A stretch of DNA of 64,000 nt from Subtercola vilae (lineage in GTDB: Bacteria; Actinomycetota; Actinomycetes; Actinomycetales; Microbacteriaceae), in contig NZ_QYRT01000012.1 of NCBI RefSeq assembly GCF_004923255.1, positions 40,494 to 104,493 on the forward strand. Reading direction: 5' to 3'. Under the pieces are notes generated by a model, which saw nothing but the letters and a program-made list of their open reading frames with translations, had not been told where the DNA came from and did not search any database. Both the position numbers and the translations under genes were made by a program. Positions 43,836 through 52,284 of the stretch are shown piece after piece. Each line of letters starts with the position of its first letter. The stretch's first letter is position 1.

Positions 43836-44810
43836 TTATCGACGACCCGTCAGCACTCGGGCGGCATTCGTCACCATGATCTGGCGAATGCTCTCCTCCG
43901 ACACCCCGCGCTCCCGGATGGCCGGCAGAATGTTGTCGGAGATGTTGGCGTGATGCCAGTTCGGCGACACCCGCGAGCGCCACGACGGCGGTGTGTTGAT
44001 GCTGAAGATTCCGGCATCGTGCGAGAGCGTGATCTTCTCGGCGTAGCCCAGTTCGATCAGCTGCACGAGCATCTCGATGCGGCGATCGTCGCGCAGAACC
44101 TGTTCCATGCCGAAGCGGTCGAGCCCGATGGTCGAGCCGTTGTCCATCAGCTCTTTGAGGTAGTCGAGGTCGGTCGAGTCGCCGCAGTGCCCGATCAGCA
44201 CGTTCTCCAGCGGCACGCCGGCCTTCCTGAAGAACTCCTGCTGCAGTCGCCCGGTGAAGTGTTCGACATGGGTGTGGGTCGAGATGGTGGCACCCGTCGC
44301 TTTGTGGGCCTCTGCCGCCGCGTTCATGACCCGCTCGACGCCCGGTGTGATGCCGAACTCGTCGGTGGCGATCTTGATGAACACGGCCTTCACGCCCGTG
44401 TCACCGATGCCCTCGGTGATGTCACGCACGAAGAACTCGCTCATCAGCTCCGGCCCGTCGACCATCAGCCCCGGCCCGTGGGTCTGAAAGAACGACGGCA
44501 GGTCTTTGAACGTGTAGAACCCCGTGGCGACCACGATATTGAGGTCGACGCGAGCGGCGACCTGCTGAATGCGCGGAATGTAGCGCCCGAGCCCCGGCAC
44601 CGTGAGGTCGACCATTGTGTCGATTCCATTGGCCTTCAACGCGGTGAGCGCATCGACAGCCTTCTGAATCATCGGCTCTTCGCCCTCCCACTCGGGGTCG
44701 GGCCAGTTCTGCTCGATCTCGGGGTTCTTCGTGAAGATGTGCTCGTGCGTCAGGGTCACGCCGATGTCTTCGACAGCGATGGGCCCGCGAACGGTTTCGA
44801 TGGTTGTCAT
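43836..44810 (-). CDS. Phosphotriesterase-family metallohydrolase (lactonase-like)
   Basis: A 324-residue TIM-barrel hydrolase with the binuclear-metal set: THEHIF (HxH), bridging Lys in VFIKIATDE, His in STHTHV and IGHCGDS, and Asp in SHDAGI. PTE-family enzymes hydrolyse lactones or, rarely, organophosphates. In this operon a lactone intermediate of ring degradation is the likely substrate. It overlaps the aldolase gene by four bases. Confidence 0.9.
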   Translation of the reverse strand: MTTIETVRGPIAVEDIGVTLTHEHIFTKNPEIEQNWPDPEWEGEEPMIQKAVDALTALKANGIDTMVDLTVPGLGRYIPRIQQVAARVDLNIVVATGFYTFKDLPSFFQTHGPGLMVDGPELMSEFFVRDITEGIGDTGVKAVFIKIATDEFGITPGVERVMNAAAEAHKATGATISTHTHVEHFTGRLQQEFFRKAGVPLENVLIGHCGDSTDLDYLKELMDNGSTIGLDRFGMEQVLRDDRRIEMLVQLIELGYAEKITLSHDAGIFSINTPPSWRSRVSPNWHHANISDNILPAIRERGVSEESIRQIMVTNAARVLTGRR

Positions 44811-45640
44811 TTCACTAACACTTTCGTTGTATTCGTTTCAGCTGAATCGGTGGCGCGCTTCTCAGACGGGTTCCGGATGATCACGCCATAACTCTGCGGA
44901 GTCGACGTGCGCGCCGTGGCCAGCGCCGACCTGATCATGGTGATGTCGCTCGCGACGGTGACCATGCGAAACCCGTCGGCCGAGCGGCGAGCCGCGTTGC
45001 CGGTGATGGCGGCGACTTTGCCGGCGCGGGCACACGCATCCTGAATCGCCGCGATGGCCGCCAGCTGGGTCTGGTCGCCCGACTGTTCGACGCCAACGGG
45101 CAGGCCTCCGAGGCTCACGGCGAGGTCGGCCGGCCCGATGTACACGCCGTCGACGCCCGGGGTGGCGAGTATCTCGTCGACGTTCGCCAGGCCCTTCGCC
45201 GACTCGATCATCACCAGGCAGATGACCTGGGCGTTGACTGTGGCCGGGTCGCTTCCGAGCCCGTAGACAGCCCGGAGCGGGCCCCAGCTGCGCTGGCCGA
45301 GAGGGTGGTACCGGCAGGCGGCTGCTGCACCCGCCGCCGCGGCGGCGTCTTCGATCATGGGCACGATGACGCCTTCGGCCCCGGCATCCAGAGCCTGCCC
45401 GATGAGGGCGACATCGTTCTTCGCCACCCGCACGAGCGGGGTCGTCTCAGACCGGGCGACCGCTCGCAGCATCTCGAGCAGGGTGTCGGCCGAGGTGGTG
45501 CCGTGCTGCTGATCGAGGTACACGTAGTCGAACCCGGCGAGCGCGAACTCTTCGGCGATCTGGGCGCTGCCCAGCATGCACGACAGGCCCACGGCCGTCT
45601 CGCCCGCCGCCAGCACCTCGAGCAGATGGTTGGTACTCAC
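44807..45640 (-). CDS. HpcH/HpaI-family aldolase
   Basis: A 277-residue class II aldolase. DQQHG carries the catalytic His (the usual acidic neighbour Glu is Gln here), Arg is in PLVRVAKND, and the metal ligands are Glu in VMIESAKG and Asp in IGPADLAVS. It cleaves a hydroxy-oxo acid to pyruvate (or oxaloacetate) plus an aldehyde, probably at the end of the operon's pathway. Coupled on both sides by 4-bp overlaps. Confidence 0.88.
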   Translation of the reverse strand: MSTNHLLEVLAAGETAVGLSCMLGSAQIAEEFALAGFDYVYLDQQHGTTSADTLLEMLRAVARSETTPLVRVAKNDVALIGQALDAGAEGVIVPMIEDAAAAAGAAAACRYHPLGQRSWGPLRAVYGLGSDPATVNAQVICLVMIESAKGLANVDEILATPGVDGVYIGPADLAVSLGGLPVGVEQSGDQTQLAAIAAIQDACARAGKVAAITGNAARRSADGFRMVTVASDITMIRSALATARTSTPQSYGVIIRNPSEKRATDSAETNTTKVLVK

Positions 45641-46725
45641 AGTCGGTACCAGTCACGCGCCGACTCGCTCATCAGCTTCGGGCGCATCGACTCGGGAACC
45701 ACCTCGAGCAGCTTCTCGAGCGAGTCTTCGTGCAGGTGGGGGTAGTCGGTCGCGAACATCAACAGGTCTTCTGACCCGAGCCAGTCGACGATGCGCTTCG
45801 ACTCTTCAACGGTGCCGAGGTCGCTCGGTGCGACCGAGAACCGCATGTGGTCGCGCACGATCTCGAGCGGCAGGCGGTCGACCCATGGGGTTTCGCGGCG
45901 AAGGCCCTTCCACTTCTTGTTCATGCTCCAGCCCCACATGGGCACCCAGCTGAAGCCGCCCTCCATGACGGCGACACGCAGGGTGGGGAACTTCTGAAAG
46001 GTGCCCTCGAACACCATGCTCGTGAGCTGGGCGAGGTACACCTGCGTCTCGGCGGCGTACTGCTCGGCGTAGTACGACGAGTAGCCGGTGGGCGACGGGG
46101 CGTCTTCTGTGGTGCCGCCCCACTGCAGGCCCACGACGAGGTTGTTGCGGGTCGCCGCCGCGTAGATGGGGTAGAAGATGCGCTGGCCGTAGAGCCGCTC
46201 AGACCGCACCGGCAGCATCACCTGCACGAAGCCGGGGTGCGAGCCCACGCGGTCGATCTCGGCCGCCGCCGCGATCGGGTCGCGCGCCGGAATGACGAGC
46301 GACGCCGCCAATCGGGGGTCTTTGTCGAGCCACTCGGCGATGATCCAATCATTGACCGAACGCGCCAGTGCGGGCGCCCAGTCGGGGTGCCGCAACGAAT
46401 CGATTCCGTAGTAACAGTTCACGATGGCGCGGTCGACCTGCCAGGGGTCGAGAATGTCACTCTGCAGCATCCGGAGCCTCGAGGCGGGCTCTTCGCCGTC
46501 ACGGCGCCATTCGGGCCGGGCCGTCGTGGTGGCACCGGGTGGATACGCGTAGCGGGGGCCGGTGGGGCCGCGCCAGCCCCTCTCCTGGGTGCCCTGAACC
46601 CACACCGGCTCCATGTAGTCGAAGAGCGATTCGATCGAGGGCACGTTGGCGTGCACGTCGCAATCGATGATCGACCCTGACCAGAGGTCGGTGCGGTTGG
46701 TGCCTGAGAGCAGTGCGGTCGTCAT
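45637..46725 (-). CDS. Amidohydrolase-2 family protein (ACMSD-like), first of two
   Basis: A 362-residue TIM-barrel protein of the amidohydrolase-2 family, which includes ACMSD and resorcylate decarboxylases. DCDVHAN gives the first metal motif (Asp/His) and FATDYPHLH the late Asp. At the middle strand, where relatives have a ligand His, this one reads LVVGLQWGG, so the His seems replaced by Gln. It may be a decarboxylase, hydrolase or a non-catalytic partner of the second copy. Start ATG 46725. Confidence 0.82.
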   Translation of the reverse strand: MTTALLSGTNRTDLWSGSIIDCDVHANVPSIESLFDYMEPVWVQGTQERGWRGPTGPRYAYPPGATTTARPEWRRDGEEPASRLRMLQSDILDPWQVDRAIVNCYYGIDSLRHPDWAPALARSVNDWIIAEWLDKDPRLAASLVIPARDPIAAAAEIDRVGSHPGFVQVMLPVRSERLYGQRIFYPIYAAATRNNLVVGLQWGGTTEDAPSPTGYSSYYAEQYAAETQVYLAQLTSMVFEGTFQKFPTLRVAVMEGGFSWVPMWGWSMNKKWKGLRRETPWVDRLPLEIVRDHMRFSVAPSDLGTVEESKRIVDWLGSEDLLMFATDYPHLHEDSLEKLLEVVPESMRPKLMSESARDWYRL

Positions 46726-46732
46726 TGTCGGC

Positions 46733-47425
46733 TCATTTCTCTGTCTGGGGTGCGCGCGTGAGGGGCGCACGGTCGTTGATGGTTGTCTGAGCGCGGGCCG
46801 AGGTGGGAACGACGGCGGGAATGGCGCAGGCGTGTGCCTGCTGTTCGGCCGTGCCCGGGTTGTCTGGGGCCCCTTTGCCTGAGGCGCCGCCAGCTGCTGC
46901 GACTCCGGCTCCGGATGCCCGGGGCTGGGCTTTCAGCGACAGCACCACGTACTCGGCCTCGACTCCCACCTCGATGGTCTCGGCCTTGTAGGGGCCAGCG
47001 ATTCGGCCCACACTGCCGGCGCTCACCTGCTCGGAGACCGATTCGCCGGCCTCGACCTCGACACCGAACGGGCGGGCGTGCAGGTTCTTCGGATCCCAGT
47101 ACGACTGCCCGGTTCGAATGTCGAACTCCCAGTTGTGCCACGGACAAGCGAGCAGGTCTTGACCCGTGTTGAGGGTCATGTTGCCGGGGCCCGTCGACTG
47201 GATCTCGTTCAGTACTTGGCCGACGCACAGCGGGCCGCCCAGATGCGGGCAGCGGTTCAGCATGGCGAAGAACTCGCCCCGAATGTTGAAGATGCCTATG
47301 GATCGGCCGTTGATCTCGACGATCAGCCGGCCGGTGGCGGGAAACTCGGCGACCGGGCAGACCACGTAGCGCTGGAGGCGATTCGAGGGTTTCGCGGGTG
47401 CCTGAGTTGCGGATTCTGCGTTCAT
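46733..47425 (-). CDS. Rieske 2Fe-2S protein without oxygenase domain
   Basis: A 230-residue protein. A Rieske domain occupies about 15-120 with CPHLGG (Cys/His pair one) and CPWHNW (pair two); then comes a beta-rich segment, and a low-complexity Ala/Pro/Gly tail (about 165-230). No mononuclear-iron catalytic domain follows, so it is an electron carrier or a Rieske-type subunit rather than a full ring hydroxylase. It lies 7 bp from the amidohydrolase start and may connect with the ferredoxin/reductase of the same operon. Confidence 0.85.
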   Translation of the reverse strand: MNAESATQAPAKPSNRLQRYVVCPVAEFPATGRLIVEINGRSIGIFNIRGEFFAMLNRCPHLGGPLCVGQVLNEIQSTGPGNMTLNTGQDLLACPWHNWEFDIRTGQSYWDPKNLHARPFGVEVEAGESVSEQVSAGSVGRIAGPYKAETIEVGVEAEYVVLSLKAQPRASGAGVAAAGGASGKGAPDNPGTAEQQAHACAIPAVVPTSARAQTTINDRAPLTRAPQTEK

Positions 47426-47432
47426 GAGCAGC

Positions 47433-48668
47433 TCACTTTCGGGTCAGAAGGTCGGGCAACTCTGCAGCCGCCGCCTCGGTGTTCAACCACGACGCATCCA
47501 GTGCACCCACCGAGGTGCAGCCGAGCAGCCGCATCGTACGAATCATCTCTGCGCGCAGAATCTCGAGCACGTGCGAGACCCCGGCCTCGCCGCCCGCGGC
47601 CAAGCCGTAGGCCGGATAACGGCCCACGAGCACGGCTTTCGCGCCCAGCGAGAGGGCCTTGATGACATCACTGCCGCGCCGAACGCCGCTGTCGAGCAGA
47701 ATCTCGACGTCGCCGCCCACCGCTTCGGCGATGCGCGTGAGCACGTTCATCGTGGCCGGGGCGCCGTCGAGCTGGCGGCCGCCGTGGTTCGACACGATGA
47801 TGCCGTCGGCGCCGAGACTGGCGGCCTTTCGGGCGTCGGCCACGGTGAGAATGCCCTTGATGACGAGCGGCCCGTCCCAGTTCGAACGCATCCAGCGAAT
47901 GTCTTGCCACGAGGGCGAGTGCGAGTCTTTGCCGGTGCGCGTCATCTCGGTGAGCTCCATCGGTTTGCCGTCGCTTGTGAGATCGGCGGTGTTGGGCAGC
48001 TCGAACGGCATGCCGTCGCGCATGAACCGGTACACCCAACCGGGTCGAGTGCTCATGCGGGGTGCCATGCGCGCGATGTTGGCGAGGTTGATGCGCATGT
48101 TGTAACTGAACCCGTTGCGAAAGTCTTTCTCGCGGTTGCCGGCCACCGCGGTGTCGATCGTGGCGACGAGGGCGCCGAACCCGGCGGTCTGTGCCCGCCG
48201 CACCAGCGACTGCATCGCGTCTTCGTTCGAGAACCGGTACGCCTGAAACCACTGCTGGCCAGGCGTCTGGGCGATCTCTTCGAGCGAATAGCCCGAGGCC
48301 GAGGTCGCCACGTGAACGGTGCCCGCACGGCTGGCTGCCCGCGCGATTCCGAGATCGCCCTCGGGATGCACCAGGCGCATGCCACCGCACGGCGCGGTCA
48401 TCACCGGCAGCGAGAGGTCACAGCCGAGCACGCGGGTGCGGAGGTCGGGCTCCGCCACCCACGTCGCCCCGCGAGGAGCGAACGAGAGGTCGGAGAACGC
48501 CTTTGTGTTGCGACCCAGCGTCACTTCGTCTTCGGCCCCGCCGTCAACGTAGTCGAAGATGGCCTTGGGCAGCCGCTTCGCCGCCGACGCCCGGGCATCG
48601 GTGTAGTTGCGGATCGTCTGAAGGCGGCGGTCGGTCTGCGCGTCAGTGAAAGAGGAGAGCAGCGACAT
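47433..48668 (-). CDS. FMN-dependent alpha-hydroxyacid oxidase/dehydrogenase (lactate/mandelate type)
   Basis: A 411-residue TIM-barrel flavoenzyme of the LldD/glycolate-oxidase/lactate-monooxygenase family. FDYVDGGAEDE lies near residue 38, LVIKGILTVADA carries the flavin Lys, VSNHGGRQLDGAPA holds the catalytic His and Arg, and LLDSGVRRGSDVIKALSLGA binds the FMN phosphate (quoted in part). It oxidises a 2-hydroxy acid to the 2-keto acid. Its start abuts the stop of the second amidohydrolase. Confidence 0.9.
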   Translation of the reverse strand: MSLLSSFTDAQTDRRLQTIRNYTDARASAAKRLPKAIFDYVDGGAEDEVTLGRNTKAFSDLSFAPRGATWVAEPDLRTRVLGCDLSLPVMTAPCGGMRLVHPEGDLGIARAASRAGTVHVATSASGYSLEEIAQTPGQQWFQAYRFSNEDAMQSLVRRAQTAGFGALVATIDTAVAGNREKDFRNGFSYNMRINLANIARMAPRMSTRPGWVYRFMRDGMPFELPNTADLTSDGKPMELTEMTRTGKDSHSPSWQDIRWMRSNWDGPLVIKGILTVADARKAASLGADGIIVSNHGGRQLDGAPATMNVLTRIAEAVGGDVEILLDSGVRRGSDVIKALSLGAKAVLVGRYPAYGLAAGGEAGVSHVLEILRAEMIRTMRLLGCTSVGALDASWLNTEAAAAELPDLLTRK

Positions 48669-49828
48669 CAGAACTCCGTCGGAGAGGGCAGCCCGCTGTC
48701 TGGCAGCAGCGGCAGGCCGTAGAGCTTCGACGCGTTCTCGCCCAGGATGCGGCGGCGGCGGTCTTCGGGAAAGCTCTCGGGCACCGACTCGTACGGTGAG
48801 TCGAAATCCCAGTGCGGGTAGTCAGAGGAGAACATCAAGCGGTCGGCAAAACCGGCCTCCTCGAACATCTGGTAGACCCCTTCGGTCTGTTCCGGATGCT
48901 CGGGCTCTTCGAGGGGCTGCGTACTGAACCAGAAGTGCTCCTTGAGGTACTCGGAGGGCTTTCGCGCCAGGTGGCTCACCTCGTCGCGCAACTTCGAGTA
49001 CGTGGCATCCAGTCGCCAGCTGTAGGGCACCACCCAGTCCCAGCCGAGTTCGAGCGCGGCGATCTTCAGCTTCGGAAAGTGGTCGAAGACACCCTCGAAG
49101 ACGAAGCTCGGCACCATGGCGAGCGGCAGCACGGCGAACGCGGCGTGCATCTCCGAGTAGAAGTTCTGGCGGCCGGCGCCCGTGGGCTGGCGGCCCATTC
49201 CCGGCACGTGAAAGCCCAACGGAATGTTGTACCGCTCGCACGCCTCGAAGATGGGCCAGTAGCGGCGCTTGCCGATCGGGTCGGCACCGGCCGGCGACAT
49301 CAGCACCTGAACGAACTTGTCGCCGTTCGGGCCCTCCTTGCAGCGCTCGATCTCTTCGACGGCGCCCGGCAGGTCGCGGGCGATAGAGATGGATGCCCTG
49401 AACCGGTCATCCGCGCCGCACCAGGTGTAGGCGAGGGCATCGTTGTATGCGCTGTAGAGCGAGATCGCCATGTCGTGCGGCATGTTCACGCCGCCGTTGG
49501 TGATGATGTACGCCTGCGGGCAGGTGAGCACGACGGCCGACATGTCGAACATGTCGACGACCTGCTCGACCGCGAGCTGCGGGTCGACGCCCACCCGGCC
49601 GTTCTCGTCGATGGCGTCGAGCCGGTGGGTGAACTCGCGTTGGGCGGGCGACACTCCCCCGCCGAAACTGCCGAGGCCGTAGCGGCTGATGTAGTCACGC
49701 CACTTCTGCGGCAGGTGTTCGGCGACCTGTTTGTCGGTCGGCGTCGGCATCGGGTGAAAATCGACGTCGATAACACCGAGCTTGCGCGGCGAGGTGACCG
49801 CGGCGGGAGTGGTCTCTGTGATGGTCAT
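48668..49828 (-). CDS. Amidohydrolase-2 family protein (ACMSD/decarboxylase-like), second of two
   Basis: A 386-residue TIM-barrel protein with a complete-looking metal set: DVDFHPMP at the first strand, LGFHVPGMG (His) at the middle strand and SSDYPHWDFD (Asp) late. This family contains nonoxidative decarboxylases of aromatic acids and ACMSD. ATG 49828 has AAAGGA upstream. It is one gene after the transporter and likely acts early in the pathway. Confidence 0.85.
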   Translation of the reverse strand: MTITETTPAAVTSPRKLGVIDVDFHPMPTPTDKQVAEHLPQKWRDYISRYGLGSFGGGVSPAQREFTHRLDAIDENGRVGVDPQLAVEQVVDMFDMSAVVLTCPQAYIITNGGVNMPHDMAISLYSAYNDALAYTWCGADDRFRASISIARDLPGAVEEIERCKEGPNGDKFVQVLMSPAGADPIGKRRYWPIFEACERYNIPLGFHVPGMGRQPTGAGRQNFYSEMHAAFAVLPLAMVPSFVFEGVFDHFPKLKIAALELGWDWVVPYSWRLDATYSKLRDEVSHLARKPSEYLKEHFWFSTQPLEEPEHPEQTEGVYQMFEEAGFADRLMFSSDYPHWDFDSPYESVPESFPEDRRRRILGENASKLYGLPLLPDSGLPSPTEF

Positions 49829-49839
49829 GACTTTCCTTT

Positions 49840-51177
49840 CTAGAGCACGTCTTTGTAGGTCTCTTTGGCGAAGAAGACAGCCACGAGGGCGATCACATTC
49901 ACCAGCACGCTGAAGAGCGCAACGTAGATGGTGTTCGGCGGGCCTCCCGCTGCGAGCAACAGAGCCGCGCAGATGAGCGGGGTGAGGCCGCCGACCGACC
50001 CGGCGATCTGGTAGCCGAGCGAGGCACCCGTGTAACGCAGGTGCGTCGGGAAGAGCTCGCCGAGCCACGCGGCCATCGGGCTGTAGCAGATGGAGTGGCC
50101 GATGCCGATGAGACCCATGGTCACATAGACGCCGCCGAGGTCGTGCGCGTTCAGTTGGTCGAGCATGAAGAACACGCTCACCGCCTGAATCACGAGCCCG
50201 ATCGTGACCACGAGCTTTCGGCCCCAGTAGTCAGAGAGCGTGCCGAAGATCGGTTGGCCCAGAAAGCCGATGGCCGCCGTGAACAGCACAACATTCGACA
50301 TCTCCGAGGCGGTGAACCCCACCTGCAGGCCGTATGCGGCGGCGAACGTCGAATACACCGAGCTGATGGCGAACGGCCCGACAACCAGACAGATCGAGAT
50401 GATCAGCGCCTTGGGGCGGCGCAGCACCTCCAGAATCGGTGCCTTCTGTTTCACGGTCGCCGTGACCGCTGCCTTCTGTGCCGCCAGAAAGATGGGGCTC
50501 TCGTGGATGCCGAGACGAATCCACAGGCCGACGATCACCAGCACTGCCGAGAACAGGAACGGCAGCCGCCAGCCCCAGCTGAGGAGTTCGTCTTTGGGCA
50601 GCAGTGCCACCAGCGCGAACACCCCCGTCGCGAGCAGGATGCCCCCCGTCAGCCCCATCTGGGGAAAACTACTCGAGAACCCCCGCCGCTTCGGCGAGTG
50701 CTCCATGGCGATCAGCACGGCACCGCCCCACTCGCCGCCGGCTGCGATGCCCTGCAGAAAGCGCAGCACGACAAGGATGATCGGTGCGCCCATGCCGATC
50801 TGGGCATAGGTGGGGAGGAGGCCGATGATCGTGGTGCCGATTCCCATCAGGATGATCGAGAGTACGAGCATCCGTTTGCGACCGATTCGGTCACCGAAGT
50901 GCCCCCAGATCGCTCCCCCGATGGGGCGGGCGAAGAAGCCCACCGCAAGCGTGGCGAAGGAGGCGAGCGTGCCGACGCCCGGGGCCACCTCCGGAAAGAA
51001 GACGAGCGGAAACACGATCGCCGAGGCAATGCCGAAGACGTAGAAGTCGTACCACTCGATGAGGGCCCCGACGAAGCTCGAGACGAGAACGCGTCGAATC
51101 TCCTTCGGCGTCGAAACGGTGACGGTCGCTCCCTCAGGATCGATCACACCCGTCGTAGTTCCTGCTGTTTCGTTCAC
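49840..51177 (-). CDS. MHS-family MFS transporter (aromatic/organic acid:H+ symporter)
   Basis: A 445-residue, twelve-helix MFS protein. LVSSFVGALIEWYDFYVFG and ARPIGGAIWGHFGDRIGRK (motif A) identify the metabolite:H+ symporter group (ShiA, KgtP, ProP, PcaK-like). GTG 51177 has GGAGG eight bases upstream. First gene of the nine-gene operon, so it probably imports the starting compound, likely an organic or aromatic acid. Confidence 0.9.
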   Translation of the reverse strand: MNETAGTTTGVIDPEGATVTVSTPKEIRRVLVSSFVGALIEWYDFYVFGIASAIVFPLVFFPEVAPGVGTLASFATLAVGFFARPIGGAIWGHFGDRIGRKRMLVLSIILMGIGTTIIGLLPTYAQIGMGAPIILVVLRFLQGIAAGGEWGGAVLIAMEHSPKRRGFSSSFPQMGLTGGILLATGVFALVALLPKDELLSWGWRLPFLFSAVLVIVGLWIRLGIHESPIFLAAQKAAVTATVKQKAPILEVLRRPKALIISICLVVGPFAISSVYSTFAAAYGLQVGFTASEMSNVVLFTAAIGFLGQPIFGTLSDYWGRKLVVTIGLVIQAVSVFFMLDQLNAHDLGGVYVTMGLIGIGHSICYSPMAAWLGELFPTHLRYTGASLGYQIAGSVGGLTPLICAALLLAAGGPPNTIYVALFSVLVNVIALVAVFFAKETYKDVL

Positions 51178-51238
51178 AAAGATCCTCCATCGCATCTGTG
51201 ACTGCCGCGTCGTCGCGTGGGGTTTACGCTAGCACATT

Positions 51239-51263
51239 TATCTTTTATAAAATATTAAAGATA
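51239..51263. promoter_or_regulatory. AT-rich palindrome in the promoter of the nine-gene operon
   Basis: TATCTTTTATA and TATTAAAGATA, 11-bp arms with one mismatch around AAA, 62 bp upstream of the transporter start. In a 64% GC context this is conspicuous. Length and AT content fit a GntR/FCD operator; the GntR protein encoded at 41.4-42.2 kb is the candidate binder. Confidence 0.72.
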
Positions 51264-51307
51264 CGCGAACAACATGGCGCGAGATCAGTCTCTCCCGCGT
51301 TGGCGCG

Positions 51308-51751
51308 TCAACTGCCGAGCGGGGCCGCCAGCTCGAGATTGATGTCGTCGGGGTCTTGCAACGACACAATGACAAGGTTGAAGTCGGGCAGCGGCGTGAC
51401 CTCGCCGTGAACGACCCCGGCGGCAGTCAACCGTTCGGCCGCGGCGTGCAGCTCGGCGAACGTCGCCACGGCAAAGCTCAGATGATCGAGCCCCACCCGG
51501 TTCGGGTTGAACCGGTCATCCTTCGGCGCCACCGGGCGGAGACCCATGGTTTGGCCGGCGAACGTGAATGAGCAGCCGCCATACAGACGCGCGGGGTCGT
51601 CATGGATGCTCGGGTCGTCGATCTGGTCGCTGAAATCGTTGCCGGGTGGCGTGCCGAACAGGCTCTCGTAGAAGGCCTTGCTGCGGCCGATGTCGGTCAC
51701 CGTGAGACGAATGTGCGAGAACCCCCGCGGCTGAAAGACCTGAGACGTCAT
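51308..51751 (-). CDS. VOC-superfamily (glyoxalase/dioxygenase-fold) protein
   Basis: A 147-residue single VOC module: FSHIRLTVTDIGRSKAFYESLFG at the N-terminus (key part HIRLTVTD), VGLDHLSFAV in the middle with a metal-position His, and INLELA (Glu) at the end. Members are glyoxalases, ring-cleavage dioxygenases or thiol transferases. It lies upstream of the nine-gene operon on the same strand, but the operator palindrome separates them. It has 12 bp to the next VOC gene, so the two are paired. Confidence 0.82.
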   Translation of the reverse strand: MTSQVFQPRGFSHIRLTVTDIGRSKAFYESLFGTPPGNDFSDQIDDPSIHDDPARLYGGCSFTFAGQTMGLRPVAPKDDRFNPNRVGLDHLSFAVATFAELHAAAERLTAAGVVHGEVTPLPDFNLVIVSLQDPDDINLELAAPLGS

Positions 51752-51763
51752 GCCCCTATCGTC

Positions 51764-52171
51764 TCAGCTCTCGCCGACAGCGGTGGGCTCCGTGTGAGGG
51801 GTGGGCTCCGTGTCACCGGCGGGCTGCCACAGCTCGACGCGGTTGCCCTCCGGGTCGGTGAACCAGCCGAATCTGCCGAAGTCGAAGCTCTCGCGGTGGT
51901 TGTCGACCTCGACACCGAGCTCGGCCAGCCTGTCTAGCATGGCATCGAGATCATCGACCTGCAGGTTGATCATCACGTTCTGCGACCGCGGAAAGTACTC
52001 ATCGTCGGCGCCGAACAGCGCGAACACCACCTGGGTGCGCTGCTCGCTGGCGGGAAACGCGAAGTAGCCACCCGACCGGCCGAGGCCGAGGTGCTTCTCG
52101 TACCAGCCGTACAGGGCCTCGGGGTCGTGGGCGCGCACGAACGCGCCTCCGAAAGCGGTGATCGACGCCAT
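51764..52171 (-). CDS. VOC-superfamily protein
   Basis: A 135-residue VOC module with AFVRAHDPEALYGWYEKHLG, a central MINLQVDDLDAML and DPEGNRVELWQP carrying the typical Glu ligand. ATG 52171 has GGGAGG four bases upstream; the upstream ATG 52183 would contain that site. The first metal position seems to be Val-Arg rather than His, so catalysis is uncertain. Possibly an isomerase or antibiotic-binding-like protein. Confidence 0.82.
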   Translation of the reverse strand: MASITAFGGAFVRAHDPEALYGWYEKHLGLGRSGGYFAFPASEQRTQVVFALFGADDEYFPRSQNVMINLQVDDLDAMLDRLAELGVEVDNHRESFDFGRFGWFTDPEGNRVELWQPAGDTEPTPHTEPTAVGES

Positions 52172-52284
52172 CAGGCCTCCCATTCAGAACTGAATTCCCT
52201 GATCATACGCGCTCAGAAGCGTACGCGAACAGGAGATTCGCTGGGCAGCGTGCGTACGGCAACCATCACCCCGAAACTCCTGTT

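Noticed and set aside
47424..48722. 432-codon plus-strand frame opposite the FMN oxidase
   Set aside because: Shadow of a gene with full flavoenzyme motifs on the minus strand.
50041..51201. 386-codon plus-strand frame opposite the MHS transporter
   Set aside because: Charged low-complexity antisense frame with no motif; the membrane protein on the minus strand is real.
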